Below, piece after piece: positions 41,976-54,405 of a stretch of DNA of 64,000 bases. Source of the DNA: Lumbricus rubellus (lineage: Eukaryota; Annelida; Clitellata; Crassiclitellata; Lumbricidae); NCBI GenBank assembly GCA_945859605.1, contig OX243815.1:31065618-31129617 (forward strand). Direction: 5' to 3'. How positions within the stretch are numbered: position 1 is the first letter of the stretch; every line of letters begins with the position of its first letter. A program made the position numbers and the translations under genes. The notes below the pieces were generated by a model that searched no databases, had not been told where the DNA came from, and was given only the letters and a program-made list of their open reading frames with translations.

Positions 41976-42440
41976 GGCTACACAGCGTTGGGGATAAAAG
42001 GTAGGCCTATCCTACAGTCTTCGTGACCACCCGTAATATTAGCGTATTTATATAGTAGAATACTAAGGAAGAGGATAGTTCTACCACGCTAGAATCTGAC
42101 TAGATTTCGTTTTTTTAAGAAAGAATACTGAAATGAAAGGATAAGCTGTGTTGGGTAATAAATTAGGAATCATCTATAGTCACTTCATCTGCGCTACGTT
42201 CAACTATAGGCCTATAGCTTGCGCAGTAGTCAGTTGCGAGCACTGAAGTCAATGGCGAACTTGGAAGTAATGCTTTGCGTAGAAACAGCAATGCTGCAGC
42301 ATTCATTAACCTATACGAACATGATTTATTGACCTGAAAAGAATCGCTGATCTGGAAATGATCGGTGAAACTGGAGAAGCCAAATCCCCTTTGCTGTCGT
42401 CGAGCGCTTCCTACGCACCAGTCACGTGAACGAAGGGAAG
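41976..42440. other. Intergenic, no gene seen
   Basis: No coding match; contains TAGGCCTA-type motifs near 42003 and 42208. Confidence 0.5.
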
Positions 42441-42443
42441 ACT

Positions 42444-42509
42444 GGAGTGAGGGAGGGAGTGAGGGAGGGAGTGAGGGAGGGAGGGAGGGAGTAAAGGAGG
42501 GAGGGAGTA
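42444..42509. repeat. (GGGA)n tract
   Basis: GAGGGAGGGAGT units; the G runs could form a quadruplex on the + strand. Confidence 0.9.
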
Positions 42510-42991
42510 AAGGCGGGTTTGCTGTCAATCGATTCCTGCATGGTGTGGTTCATTATGTATGGCTCACATGCGAATTTCACCCTATAAACATGCTTATTCA
42601 CTTACTTTGAGCAAGTCCTTCGCGTACCAATTTCTATACTGGTGCATTTACACGTTTCTCACGGGGGTCCCGAGGGGCATAGAAGGTCGGAGAATTTTAC
42701 GGATTGCCCCGTTGGATATCTGTCTATCAAAAGAAAAACATATGAATAATAAACTACAGGTAGGCCTATAGGCCTATACACACGTAGCCTACGCTTCTGA
42801 TTAAGGTACCGTAAGTGCAAATTTTCGACTGTTTTTACAAAGGCATTCATTTTGGGCCCTAATCGGCTCTGCAAAAACAGATTCAACTGACAGCATTGCC
42901 AAACTGTTTGATCGAATGACTGTCAGACATGATACCTCATGCCTCGTAGATATGTTTTAAGCTTAACTAACTTTTAAGCTTAATTAACTTA

Positions 42992-43108
42992 AACGTCAGA
43001 GAAGACCTGAAAGAGATGAATATTGACATGTCAAGAGCAAAGGATCTCATCAGAAACAGAGGAATTTGGAAAAGTCATGTGGAAGCCTCATCGCCGTCAC
43101 TCGACTGA
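42992..43108 (+). pseudogene. LINE reverse transcriptase C-terminal tail
   Basis: Reads NVREDLKEMNIDMSRAKDL, RNRGIWKSHVEASSPSLD and stop. This is the usual last segment of RTE-like ORF2 proteins (DLK.M.ID...A...R..W). No upstream domains remain. Confidence 0.6.
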
Positions 43109-43190
43109 CGGAAGAGAATAAAGAAGAAGAACTTAAGGAAGTTAAGCTTCTTTCGAAGGTTGCTGCAGGCATCACTGATAAAACAATGGC

Positions 43191-43299
43191 CATGTTCAGA
43201 TCATGTTCAGATCATGTTCAGATCATGTTCAGATCATGTTCAGATCATGTTCAGATCATGTTCAGATCATGTTCAGATCATGTTCAGATCATGTTCAGT
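43191..43299 (+). repeat. 11-bp tandem repeat, ten copies
   Basis: CATGTTCAGAT repeats with a period of exactly 11 from 43191. Three units equal 33 bp, so the frame reads an 11-residue repeat (DHVQIMFRSCS). All copies look identical. Confidence 0.95.
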
Positions 43300-44730
43300 A
43301 TATTTCACGACAACATTTTCAGAAAATCGCTCATCCTGCAGCACCTTATTGATCATAGGTCTAAGTGCGAGAAAATAAGACCACGAGCGGAAATTTGATC
43401 ACAGCTCAATTACATGACAGAAAGATCGTCGAAAGTAGGCCTACTGTATATAGTTTCTACGTCAAGCAAATGATTAATAGGCCTACTCAAAGCGGGCAAG
43501 TAGGCTAGGTCGTGTCTGTGAAAATGCCACAAATAGAAATCGGATTTCTTCATGCATCAAATAAGTAAGTCATGCCGTTGAAAATATCGAAATTAATAAT
43601 TTCGATATAGTCTATAGGAATTTTGGATTACAATTTTACTCAGTTGATGGGGAACTTATCCTCTGGCTCTCGTGTAGAGTCGCAGCTCCGATTTTCTAGT
43701 GCCATCGTTTGCTGCTTTTCGTTATGTGCTGGAGCTATATAATAATGAGGAATAAAAACTGTCCTTACATGAATCCTAGGAAAGCACTCTGCATCATCCA
43801 TGTCAGACACAGAGCGTGCGCCCGTTTCGTGTTGCTCATCAGATGGATGATCTACTGCAGTTTGAGATCTAACGCGCGATTTTCTTTGCATGAACCTTAA
43901 GTGGCTTAGTCTATTTTGTATAACTGTCACTGTAACTGTAGTCGCAAATTTCTATAGCGCCACTTAAGGAGAAACTCGTCAGTATAGCGCTCTCGACATG
44001 GAACCACAAGCCACTTTCAAATGCAATGAGTTCAATCGCTTAAGCGGAAGAGGAGCAGAGTAGGAAACTCATATCGTGGATTGTTGGGGAGGGGGGCAAT
44101 CTGTTGCAAAAATTATGAGTTAGCTAACCGGAGCGAAGCTTCTACAATCTACACTGTATATGCTGGACTCTAGAACCAGGACTTTTTTAACGTGCAGTTG
44201 TACACAAAATGTGCAGCTCTAAATGGATTTGTGCATGCAGTTGTAAAAGCACACATGTACAGTTAGCCTAAAACTAGCAAAAATGATAATTGTCCTCCGA
44301 TTGGAAGTGATTTACCATGGACGATGGGAAAGGAAATAAGGAGTTGTGCAGTTCTAAAAATTCCTTTAAAACAGCCCTGTTTGCAACTGCGGACTCGCAG
44401 GACAGCCAGAACGAAAGGCTATGTAGCCATGGAAAGGACGAGACCAAGATTCATGATAAGACAGATCTCGGATGGAAGAAAAGGTATGCATGTCGTTTCT
44501 GCACAATTCCTCTTAGACATGAAACTGAACATTGTGTATAGATGGAAAAGCAAGAGAAGCATTTCTGAATTGTTAAATATATGTTATCTCCAAATTACAT
44601 TGGTTCTAGGAAATTCGGAATGCAGGCCTAGCTTTGGGAACCAGGTTCATGGACCTTGCACGCTTAGCTGCACACAAACTCGACCCGGACAACTTTGGGA
44701 TTAGGTTACTCTTACGGATTGACTCAACGC
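43300..44730. other. Intergenic with one LINE/SINE tail
   Basis: No gene seen. At 43938-43996 the complement reads AGAGCGCTATACTGACGAG and TTAAGTGGCGCTATAGAAAT, the tail shared by the L2-like LINE and SINEs in this window (minus strand). Confidence 0.5.
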
Positions 44731-44731
44731 A

Positions 44732-44835
44732 GCGCTCGTGAATAAGCTGGTGCTCCGTGCTTGGCTTTCGAGTAGCGCCTTAGATGTTTGAAGATTACAA
44801 TTAGGCCTACCATTACGATTACGATTACACAACGA
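44732..44835 (+). repeat. 53-bp dispersed repeat, copy 2, with ATTACG tail
   Basis: Matches 38442-38494 and is followed by CATTACGATTACGATTACAC at about 44810-44830. A short iterated tail of this kind is typical of L2/CR1-type retroposons. Confidence 0.6.
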
Positions 44836-44894
44836 TGTCGCAGACGGCGGCTGGCGTGTATACCTGTCGTTTAGGTGAATATGGATCGAGATTC

Positions 44895-44965
44895 TTAACC
44901 ATTTAATGACGAGATGGTAGTAAATGGTATAGGAAATCCTATACCCTCCGGCATTAAAGGGTTAA
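44895..44965. repeat. TTAA-bounded 71-bp mini inverted repeat
   Basis: TTAACCATTTAATGACGAG at the left and CTCCGGCATTAAAGGGTTAA at the right. It is the same unit as 10992-11062 in the opposite orientation; both are 71 bp. Confidence 0.7.
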
Positions 44966-45262
44966 AAGTGATGATTCGAAATAGCAAAACGACTTCATTC
45001 TACCTTTTACTCGAAGTGTTATATTTGCATATTTAAGCGTCTCATGGTGACCAGGCGGATTTGAGTGAGGCCACCAACAAGATAGAACTTCATGGCATAG
45101 AATATGGAATATTAAATTTAAGAATTTTGATAGGAAGCCAGTTTACACAGTGGATAATGCCAGGATAACTAATAGGATCTGATCCATTAGAAGACAATAA
45201 GCCCAACAACCAATAGACATGTATACAGACATAGAAACAAGACAGTCTCATTATTTTTTAGA

Positions 45263-45311
<49 letters not shown>

Positions 45312-45455
45312 ACAGATAGAGAAAGACACACAGAGCGACAGACAGACAAACAAGAGAGAGAGAGAGTGTGTGTGTGTGTGTTTTGAGAGTGAAAGAAGGA
45401 CAGACAAACAGAGAAAGACAGAGAGAAAGAGAAAGTGAGAGAGAGAGAGACGTTT
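45263..45455. repeat. (GT)n followed by GA-rich repeats
   Basis: GT dinucleotides at 45263-45308, then ACAGA/GAGA-rich DNA with a second short GT tract to 45455. Confidence 0.9.
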
Positions 45456-47545
45456 ACACTCTGTTCTGTAGTATTGCTGTACCTTTCAGGCCACCAGGGA
45501 GAGGTCTTGTCTTTATTTTTACCCTCTAACACGCCACGCATATGAATTAAGCAGACATTTATACTGCATGATATCGCAAAGCATCGCCTCCGCAGATAAG
45601 AAAAGAATAGGCGTATAACGTCCTCTTCTGAAAATTCCAAGACCTGATACTATAGCGTGTATAGGTCTACACTAGTCTTGTAAGTAAGTTGTTTATTGGG
45701 CTGCATATCACTGATAATGCACATCAGTTAACACAGTGTGCAAATAAAACTTGATGCGATAAGGATGCAAAGATGGGAAAATGCAGAAAGACAATACAAG
45801 AGCATTTTAAATAGGTAAAGCGAGGAGGGTAAAGCAAGGAAGCGAAGGAAAGAAGGGGACCGGGGGGGGGGGCAAAATGAGTAGCGGATGAAAGAAAAGG
45901 CGAGGAGAAAGAAAACAAATTAATGGATGAAAGAGATGAAATGAGAGAAAACACAAAAGGAGATGGGGGATAGATGGAAGCGATGAGGAGGGAAGTGGAA
46001 TAGTTAGCCTAATGTATGATGCATGATGCATTAGAAGGAAAGTTAATAGTATGTATTACGAAATGAAGGCAGAGATTTGAAGCAGGGAAATAGAAAAATT
46101 TAAGTGTCCTGAAACATAATCATAATTAATCAGAGGAAAAGAAGACGGAGGAATGACTGGACGAGAAAAGTATAGAGAGGAAAAGGAAGCATAATTTTAT
46201 AGTCGCATGAAACGATTGCATGAAATATGCAAAGGAAAAAATTGGACGGATAAGGGTGAAGCGGGGAGGGTAAAAGACATTTATTAAATGCATGGACCAG
46301 ACGCGTTGACGATGGGAGAAGGGAAGAGAGATAGAACACGAAATAGAATTATTGTATTCCTGAAGTCCGATGAGAGCGAATATGGACAGAACGAACAGAG
46401 AAAGGATCATCACATCACGGAGGCGACGCACGGCCTCCATTAAGTGCAGGGGCGGATTATGGCGTGTTCAGCATGTTCGGCCCCTCACACGTCAGGAGCC
46501 CACACGTGCAAAGATTCAATATTTATAATTATTATCATTTGTTAAGTTTAAGATTGAAAATGAGCAATAGAGAAAATTTTCTGGTAATGAAAGACGTCTC
46601 TTTCTTGGTGTTTATTTAGCCTGGGTGACTATTGCAGAGCCCACATCTATCCGTCAGAGTTTTCAACCTGTTGGCATTCGCTAAAGAAAAACCGTCGTTG
46701 ATTATGGAACGTTTTAGCTGTCCTTTTGATGAGATTCTGCGAGGCTGCACGAGCCTACACAGTTTTACTGAACAGGGCCACCGCATTTTTTTAATACGGC
46801 TCTGGTTAAATAAGTAAGCAAATATTCACTTTACTTAATGCAGTTCTTAGCTCTTCCCTCATGCATCATGAACGTCTTTTCTAAGAACAGTGACATTGAT
46901 TTGAGATAACATCTATGTTGATTAACTTTATTAATATTCGTGGCTGGTCGTTTGGCTGAAAGCAGTATAATATATCATGTATATATTTATATAAGAATAT
47001 ATATGTATATATATAGGCTATATAATGAGAGTGTGCATAATGCGTCAGTGTGCCCTCTTGGCTGAACAGGTGCACGTTGAGTGTTAAGCTTTGCATATTT
47101 AAACAGATTGTCGTAAAGGTGTCTCTATGATTAAAGTCTCACTTGTGGCACGCGAAAGAAGTTGCTGATAATTATAATTATGAGCATCATTTCAACTCTT
47201 AGTTACAGTGGGTCGGTTTTGAGATCTAGTGTAAATTCGCGAGCGGTGATATAATTTGCATATATATTATATATTATAAGATATGTAATATACTAATATA
47301 TAGATATATATTTTTTATGTTTCGCATGCAACGAAAAATATCGGAAAGTTACCGGATTGTGTACCTTGTTAATTGATAGCAGCACACTACCATAGTTTGG
47401 CTAAGTTACCTGTGGGTAGAGAGAGAGACCGAGAGAGAGGTAGAATAGAGAGAGGAAGATCACATGCATGCATTGTATATTATCTCCACTGGACTTGGTA
47501 CTGCTGCTGATTAGAATGCAAATCGTGATGTGGTTTTCTGACACA
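45456..47545. other. Intergenic, no gene seen
   Basis: Purine-rich from 45720 to 46440. GTGCAGGGGCGGATTATGG at 46445 resembles a hAT tip but no right end was found. AT-rich short repeats at 46970-47015 and 47260-47310. Confidence 0.5.

Positions 47546-47609
<64 letters not shown>
47546..47609. repeat. (GAT)n microsatellite
   Basis: About 21 GAT units, pure. Confidence 0.95.
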
Positions 47610-47680
47610 CTACAATGTCGTTGCTGTTGCTGTTGCTATTGTTGACCGCTACTTCTGTGGTTGAAGATTAAATAAAGGCA

Positions 47681-50154
47681 TGCAATTTAGTGTGGTTCAC
47701 AGATACATGGTAAAAAATAAAGTTCAAGCCAGAAACCAAGACTACCTCTCAGTTTGTTAGACCTATCAATAGTATCATTGAGACAAAATTTCAGCTTCCT
47801 ATTCCAACTAGAAGGCGGTGCTAAGCGACTGTGTTACTTTGCATGGGCCAGTGTATAGACGTTAATTGTACAAAAATAATGTTTCGAGCATACATTCCTA
47901 TACAATCGTAGTTTCTTTCAATATAGATCAAATATTGCTGTAATATGACAATATGTGTGGTACTTAAGCAATTGGCCAGTATTAAATCTAAAATTTGAGT
48001 TGGTTTGAAAAATTAGAAATGTTAAAAATTATCAAAAAACATCATTAAATCCATGAATGTCGATAGTTCTCGTTTTCTTACTTCAACATCCGATAAAGTC
48101 TTTATAATGCAGAAGTCTAAGCACTGTAAGCAGGCACTGTGTCAGCAGCAGATTTCTTTAATGAGTGAGTGGGGACAGCTTTCCTACTTCCCCCGACCAC
48201 TTGGCTTTTCAACAACATCAGTGATAAGCCAATTGAATTCCTCAAACAACTTCTCACATCTCTAAGACATGCTGTTCAACACTCTGTTGTTGAATTAAGT
48301 CTCTGCCTTTTTTGTAATCCTCTTTCTCGATCTATTTTTCTGGTGGAAGTGTAAAAAGAAATCACCAATCTTCAGGCGTGATGGTAGCGTCCTCATTTGC
48401 TGAGATGCAAAATCACCCATGCAATCTCCTTTTTCAGCGCCATATCACTAAGCCTCACCATCCTTTCACCAAGCTTCACAGTTATTCTGTGGAATATTAA
48501 CCTTGTCTGTTATGGGCAAATAGCCACATAACAGACCTTCAACCTCATCTGAAAGGTACTAATGGTGGTTTTCTAGGACCTTCATGGAAGCAAAGCTGAT
48601 CTCCTGCATGGGCAACTGACTCGCATTTTCTATATATGTCCATATTGAAAGATCTTGTCCTGCAGCTACAGCAGCAAGTCTTTTAGCCATGCCCTTGTGT
48701 GACGAAGGCCACCAAATTACATAGCCTAAGTTGATGAATCTGAGTTTTTTTCTTCTTAATTAGATTGATTACATCATGTTGACTTTGTTGAGCACTAAAA
48801 GATATATTTTGATGTCATACAGTAACCTGGCCATCCAATGTGCATTTGTATTATTGGACTCCAGTTTCTTATTGAAGACTGACTTCCAATGTCAACCATT
48901 GATATCTGAATGAGTTCTTGTTAATTTATTTAAAACTGACTTTATTTCAGCAAAGTACTTGAGAAAACTGAATACTCTTGCATGGAGGGCTTCAGTACCG
49001 GATGTGACTTCCAGTCCTAAGATGTTGTCAAGTGTCACACCTTACCAAGCAGCATAAAATCTTTTAAACATTGGAATATATTGTGAATTCGATAAATCAC
49101 AGGAACTTGCAGAAAGCTTTTGGCCAAAATCAATTCCATCACATGAAGGTCAGCCACAGGAACTCTTGACCTATCTTGATTTCATGCAAAATCGTGCACT
49201 CTATTGAAAATTCCGGTGCTGGCATAATGATGTATCAAAGTTCTGGGCCTGCATATTATCAGTGAGTTTCTATAACTCCAGAAAATAACGAACTGCTTTG
49301 GATTTGAATTGCATCCTGCCACTGAAGCTAATTTGGGCCTAAGAGTTTATACACACCATCACCTGAAACCAGCACTGGCAGGCGGTTAACATTTCCTGCT
49401 CTGAAGATCTCGGGTAGGAATTTCCCATCCAGTGTGCTACCACTGGATAATCTGGTGGTACAAAATCAGATCTTTCAACTTCGGCACGCTCCATCCTGGT
49501 CTTCTTAAGCATTCCTTGTTAATGGTACTCCATGAAAGCGCAGGACAGAAGGATAGTAGGTTACACAAGTGCTGCAGAAATTGGCACCAAAAATCTCAAT
49601 CCTTCATGATCAAATCACCAGAAGTTTCATTTCATAAAATACACTTGTCACTTAATGGCTTAACAACAGTTACTAACTGTGTAGTGTTGATTCTGGTAAG
49701 TATGATAACACAACGTGGGCGCGGTGGTGTAGTGGTGGCGTCATTGCCTTGAAGGCAGAGGTTCGAATCCATCTCAAGTTGCAAGCCCTTCACTCGCAAT
49801 TGCTAAGCGCTTCGGCATGAAACTCCGATGGAGTGTCCGCTCTGCAGTCGGGAGCGCCTCTGAGTAGGGGGCTTGAAGGGGCGCTATAACAAGTGCACAT
49901 ACAAATAAACAACAGAAACTATTTCAAGCTCATCTACATGACATATGTTGAGTTTTTGACCAAAGAAGAAAGGTATCAAGATTTCTAGCTAATACTACTA
50001 CGTGGTAATTTTTGTGTGTCATTAAGCACCGCCTTCTAGTCCGAATCTGGGGCTGAAATTTGGTCTCAATAATACTAATAACAAGTCTAACAAACTGGGA
50101 CTTAGTCTTGGATTCTAGCTTGAATTTCATTTTTTTGGACCACACTAAATTGCA
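47681..50154. mobile_element. 2.5-kb element with ~160-bp terminal inverted repeats and decayed gene
   Basis: TGCAATTTAGTGTGGT at 47681 and its complement ending at 50154 start a pair of imperfect inverted repeats that extend about 160 bp inward, including CAGTTTGTTAGAC and ACTAGAAGGCGGTGCT. The interior holds coding-like minus-strand fragments: GSTLDGKFLPEIFRAGNVNR and LPVLVSGDGVYKLLG near 49320-49440, and KIGDFFLHFHQKNRSRKRI near 48290-48390. They are broken by stops. I do not recognise the family. No clear TSD was found. A SINE is nested at the right. Confidence 0.6.
49712..49925 (+). mobile_element. tRNA-derived SINE, copy 1
   Basis: The head GGGCGCGGTGGTGTAGTGG resembles a pol III A box, and GGTTCGAATCC at 49760-49770 is a B box. 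The body ends CAGTCGGGAGCGCCTCTGAG and GGCGCTATAAC, then an AC/A-rich tail. The tail matches the 3' end of the L2-like LINE at 54573-55076. It sits inside the 47681-50154 element. Confidence 0.75.
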
Positions 50155-50235
50155 ATGCATATTGCAGAGGAAAGACGAGACAGCTGGAGAAAGTGTCGAA
50201 GACAAAAACAAAGATAATTAAAATGTTCTTAGCAG

Positions 50236-50307
50236 ACACTCACACACACTCACACACACACTCACACACACTCACACACTCTCACACACACACACACACA
50301 CACACAC
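50236..50307. repeat. (CA)n/(CACACT)n microsatellite
   Basis: CACACT and CA units, about 72 bp. Confidence 0.9.
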
Positions 50308-50463
50308 GGAAAAGACAAAGCACACCAGAAAAGTAATCATACAAGAAAATAAGCATTCTCAGAAATTAAGGAATGTAGACAGAACTGAACAGCGACAGAC
50401 ACTGACCAAAAGCGGAAAGAGAAAGACGTGAATGCAGGGAGAGAATAAGTGGGCAAGCAGATG

Positions 50464-50475
50464 AGACAGATAGAG

Positions 50476-50512
<37 letters not shown>

Positions 50513-50528
50513 TATTGACAGACAGACA
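50464..50528. repeat. (GACA)n microsatellite
   Basis: GACAGACAGACAGACAAACA-type units, about 65 bp. Confidence 0.9.
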
Positions 50529-50670
50529 TGCTAAGAAAGAGAAATTGATTGGAGCCACTCTGACATACGTAGGCCGTATCTCCTCATTCTCCTGCCAACT
50601 GTTGTCTCACTTCTGTTCAGCCACACATTGGCCTGCCTGTAAGTAAACAAGACGCATTATTATGGACGGA

Positions 50671-51306
50671 AAAGAAAGACAGGCAAGGCAGAGAAGGCAG
50701 TGAAGGCAGGGACGACATGGATGACAGGGAAGGCGGGGAAGGCATTAAAGGCAGAGAAGGCAGTGAAGGCAGGGACGAAAGGGACGACTGCAGGGATGAC
50801 AGGGAAGGCAGTGAAGGCAGGGACGAAAGGGATGACTGCAGGGATGACAGGGAAGGCATTGAAGGCAGGGAAGGCAGGGATGACAGGGAAGGCAGGGAAG
50901 GCAGGAAAGGCAGAGAAGGCATTGAAGGCAGGGAAGGCATGGATGACAGGGAAGGCAGGGAAGGCAGGAAAGGCAGGGAAGGCAGGAAAGGCAGTGAAGG
51001 CAGAGAAGGCAGTGAAGGCAGGGACGAAAGAGATGACTGCAGGGATGACAGAGAAGGCATTGAAGGCAGGGAAGGCATGGATGACAGGGAAGGCATGGAT
51101 GATAGGGAAGGCGGGGAAGGCATTAAAGGCAGGAAAGGCAGAGAAGGCAGTGAAGGCAGGGACGAAAGGGATGACTGCAGGGATGACAGGGAAGACATTG
51201 AAGGTAGGGAAGGCAGGGATGACAGGGAAGGCATTGAAGGTAGGGAAGGCAGGAATGACAGGGAAGGCAGGGAAGGCATTGAAGGCATTGAAGGCAGGGA
51301 AGGAAT
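50671..51306. repeat. GGCAGGGAA-type minisatellite, ~640 bp
   Basis: Units of about 9-12 bp (AAGGCAGGGAAGGCAGGGAT) are arranged in a higher-order pattern that includes a longer block with GGGACGAAAGGGATGACTG, seen about five times. The repeat is open in several frames on both strands, so the long frames here are not evidence of genes. Confidence 0.9.
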
Positions 51307-51780
51307 GAGCGAAAACCCTTCAGTGTCGCCGATGACAAGATGGCGACGTGATATGATGAAGATGACGTCTGCGCATGCTAATAGATTTACAGACGTTATA
51401 CATGTACATGTATATACATGTAGGTCTATGATAGGTTGCTATTATTAGCAACTTGTTTGTCTCAGCAGCAGCAGCCATCTATATTTCTATGGATGAAAAT
51501 GAAACGTCATCATCTCATCTCGCGATGTAATAGGATCTGGTTTCATATTCGATTTCACTGTGAAGCTGGATCCAAGATATTCGAAAACGGTGGTCAGTTT
51601 TGTCAGGACGCTGAGATTTTAGAATGATATTATTTAGATCTGAAGGCCATCTCATTCGCTGGCGAATACAAATCTAAGTCTGTTTTGGCGCTAAACCAGT
51701 GTATTAGATTGACCCCCAGCAGGTCGGTATTATTAAATCCAATGCAACGTTGAGAAGAGATATCATGTCACGTGATCCAG
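51307..51780. other. Intergenic, no gene seen
   Basis: Short frames only. Confidence 0.5.
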
Positions 51781-51898
51781 GTTGAGGGTTGATTGAAGTT
51801 GAGGATTGATTGAAGTTGAGGATTGATTGAAGTTGAGGATTGAATGAAGTTGAGGGTTGATTGAAGTTGAGTGTTGATTGAAGTTGAGGGTTGATTGA
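51781..51898. repeat. 18-bp tandem repeat, about 6.5 copies
   Basis: GTTGAGGRTTGATTGAA units, with single-base variants among copies. Confidence 0.9.
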
Positions 51899-52571
51899 GA
51901 GCATTTCTGGCAATGGCATCAAGACTGCATCAACGAGTTGAATAAGGGGAGTCCGGGGTGTCTAAACAATTGGCGGCTGGATTGGATCATGGACAAAGAG
52001 CACGTATAGATCTATATTGAACTAGACTACAGGAGGTAAATTTGAGAATTGCGAGGCGTAAAATAGATTAGTACTAAATTTCTTGAGTGAACTATCTGTT
52101 TTTACGCCTCCAAAGAAAAGGAAATGTATTTGCACCGTGATAAAGTGAAGCTCACAGCACAGCGCCATTCTTTTCATGTTGTACTCGGAGAATACCTGTG
52201 TGCTGCTGGTAAGCCGCCGATTGATGATGCTCTGTGCTTTGTGCTCTGCAGTGCAGGAGAGATTTCCAAGCAATGAGTTTTCCAAAGATAAGAATGGACG
52301 CATTGACACCATAACATTATCTGTTATTTTTTGTTTTTTGGACTCAGCTGACCTTTCGTAGCACGTGCGTTTGCTCGACGCAGTCTCTTATGGGGTCGTT
52401 AGCATAGAACTAGGCTATACGAAGAATAGCAGCCTCTCATGAGTTCCTTATAACGTCGACATAAAATCCAGTCCTCTCCCTCACCGTCTCATTTTCACAC
52501 TGACAGTCTTAGTCTGCTAGAAGCGCGAGTTCGTTAATTAGAGGACACAGATAGAACTACATTTTTTAATT
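51899..52571. other. Intergenic, no gene seen
   Basis: No coding match. Confidence 0.5.
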
Positions 52572-52637
52572 TATGGCCTGCAGTGGGGGCTGAACCCCGA
52601 CCCTTCGATTGGCAATCCATCATGCTAACCAGCGCCA
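52572..52637 (-). mobile_element. tRNA-like SINE head or tRNA pseudogene
   Basis: The minus strand reads GGCGCTGGTTAGCATGATGG (A-box-like TTAGCATGATGG) and then GGGGTTCAGCCCC, a T-arm with B box. The spacing suits a tRNA, but the anticodon arm does not pair well, so a functional tRNA is unlikely. Confidence 0.45.
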
Positions 52638-53340
52638 TGGACTATATTGAGCAGCTAGACAGAACGCCTATCTCTTTCCAGATCACATTTCCATCCATGA
52701 CATATCTCATGTCCACTGCCCTCCCCCCATTTCGTGGCGTTGCTTGGCTGGATTCTGAACTCACTGACATTTGACTTTACTTGTCTGTTGGTTTCCTTGG
52801 CAGCGACTATCGATTGAAACGCTACGTACTACGTATATATGCTACTAATATAAATGCGCTAAAGAATCAGGTTCGGTTGGTGTGGAATTACTGTGGATGT
52901 GATTAGTTTAATTGTATGCATAATTATATTATATAGCTTTTCGTTCAATGTAGGCCTACTAAAGCAGTTGAACTCAAACTGTCAAACATGGTGGACTGCT
53001 TTTGAATTTTATAGAAAATAAAATTCATCTTTGTTCAAATTGCGAGATCAGTTCACGTTGCGTTGTATAAGACATTGTTTTCAATCTTTATTTTAATGTT
53101 CGCCTGGTTCACAATAGCAATAATTTAATGTCACATGACCTGTCTATATGTATATATATGTATACAATACATGATATAATATTATGTGTAATATATGTAT
53201 TCGTTTAATATTGCTGGATCATGGATGACAAACAGAAATCACCATCAGACCTATAATCTGATGGTGGTAGCCTTCGAATTGAAGCCTTGGTCTGTATTCA
53301 AGGATCTTGGTCTGTATTGGTGTTTGTGTCGGTCGAACCC
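52638..53340. other. Intergenic, no gene seen
   Basis: AT-rich around 53100-53210. No coding match. Confidence 0.5.
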
Positions 53341-53341
53341 T

Positions 53342-53467
53342 CACCACCACCACCACCACCACCACCACTACCACCACCACCACCACCACTACCGCCACCA
53401 CCACCACCACCACCACCACTACCACCACCACCACCACCACCACCACTACCACCACCACCACCACCAC
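53342..53467. repeat. (CAC)n microsatellite
   Basis: About 40 CAC units with TAC and GCC interruptions. Poly-His/Pro/Val frames here are repeat artefacts. Confidence 0.95.
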
Positions 53468-53846
53468 TGTGCTATAGGTATTCATACGCCTAGGTAGACG
53501 ATGCATTCGATCGTCGCTTACCGGTCGACTGATCGAAGCAGAGCCGCCGCCACCGCCACCACCATCACCTTCACCTCCTTCATGTGTGATGTGATTAACG
53601 GCTGCGAGGTGACTCCAAGGACCCGCGTCGATTCTCAGCCAAAATCAGAATTACGAGGATGATGCAGTGATGCTGCACCCGTTGTACGTAGCTGTCCTTG
53701 GATCTCACCGTATTATACCCGAACGACGTAGGCCACATGATCGAAGGATGGAGTGCATGGGAAGAAGACCACCGCTTCTCACATAGTCATATTATATTTA
53801 TATATTATAGCCCTGTGTATAGGACAAGTCGGATGCGAACAGAATG

Positions 53847-54060
53847 TGGAGCGCGGTGGTGCAGTGGTGGCGTCGGTGCCTTGGAGCCGTAGGGTTCCAG
53901 GTTAGAATCCACCTTGACCGCCGCGTATAGGGACCTTGAGCAAGTCCTTCCCTCGCTATTGATCGGACGCTTTGGCGTGAAACTTTGATGCAGTGTCCGC
54001 GCTGTAGTCTGGAGCACCTCTGAGTAGCGAGCTTGAATGGCGCTATAGAAATGGAGAAAT
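53847..54060 (+). mobile_element. tRNA-derived SINE, copy 2
   Basis: The head GAGCGCGGTGGTGCAGTGG and the B-box-like GGTTAGAATCC (53900-53910) match copy 1 at 49712. The tail is GGAGCACCTCTGAGTAGCG and GGCGCTATAGAAATG. Confidence 0.75.
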
Positions 54061-54405
54061 AGATGAGCAAATAGTGAAATAAAAAATTCCCACCTAACGT
54101 ACGAAATTTCTCAGCGGAGGCAATCACTGAATCAAAATCAAATAGGAAAACTTAGCCTGCAGCGTTGAACTCCAATTATTCTCCAAACATGTTTGAAATT
54201 ACTGAGAGCAAGTTTTGCAGTTAGACAAAAATGAAATATTTACCGAAATGATGATCTGTAGGACAACGTAGGCTTCAAATAACTACAGTGAGTCAGTCAC
54301 TCAATTGTAAGCTATATTACGGCGTCTTAGATGCAACATGTATGTAAGCCTATACTAGTAGTATAGGCTATATCTGGTATCTGTTTATTATACAACGCTG
54401 CATGG

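Noticed and set aside
43191..43299. CRISPR-like array
   Set aside because: The 11-bp units are directly adjacent without spacers, and the genome is animal.
46445..46510. hAT tip GCAGGGGCGGATTATGG
   Set aside because: No complementary right end or target duplication found; noted only as a possible fragment.
47468..47671. Poly-Asp protein
   Set aside because: Encoded by a pure GAT microsatellite with no conserved flanks.
50700..51448. Long reading frames (over 200 codons) on both strands of the minisatellite
   Set aside because: They are simple translations of a GGCAGGGAA-type repeat, open in several frames at once, with no non-repeat domain.
52572..52637. Functional tRNA gene
   Set aside because: A and B boxes are present, but the anticodon stem does not pair, so a SINE head or pseudogene is more likely.
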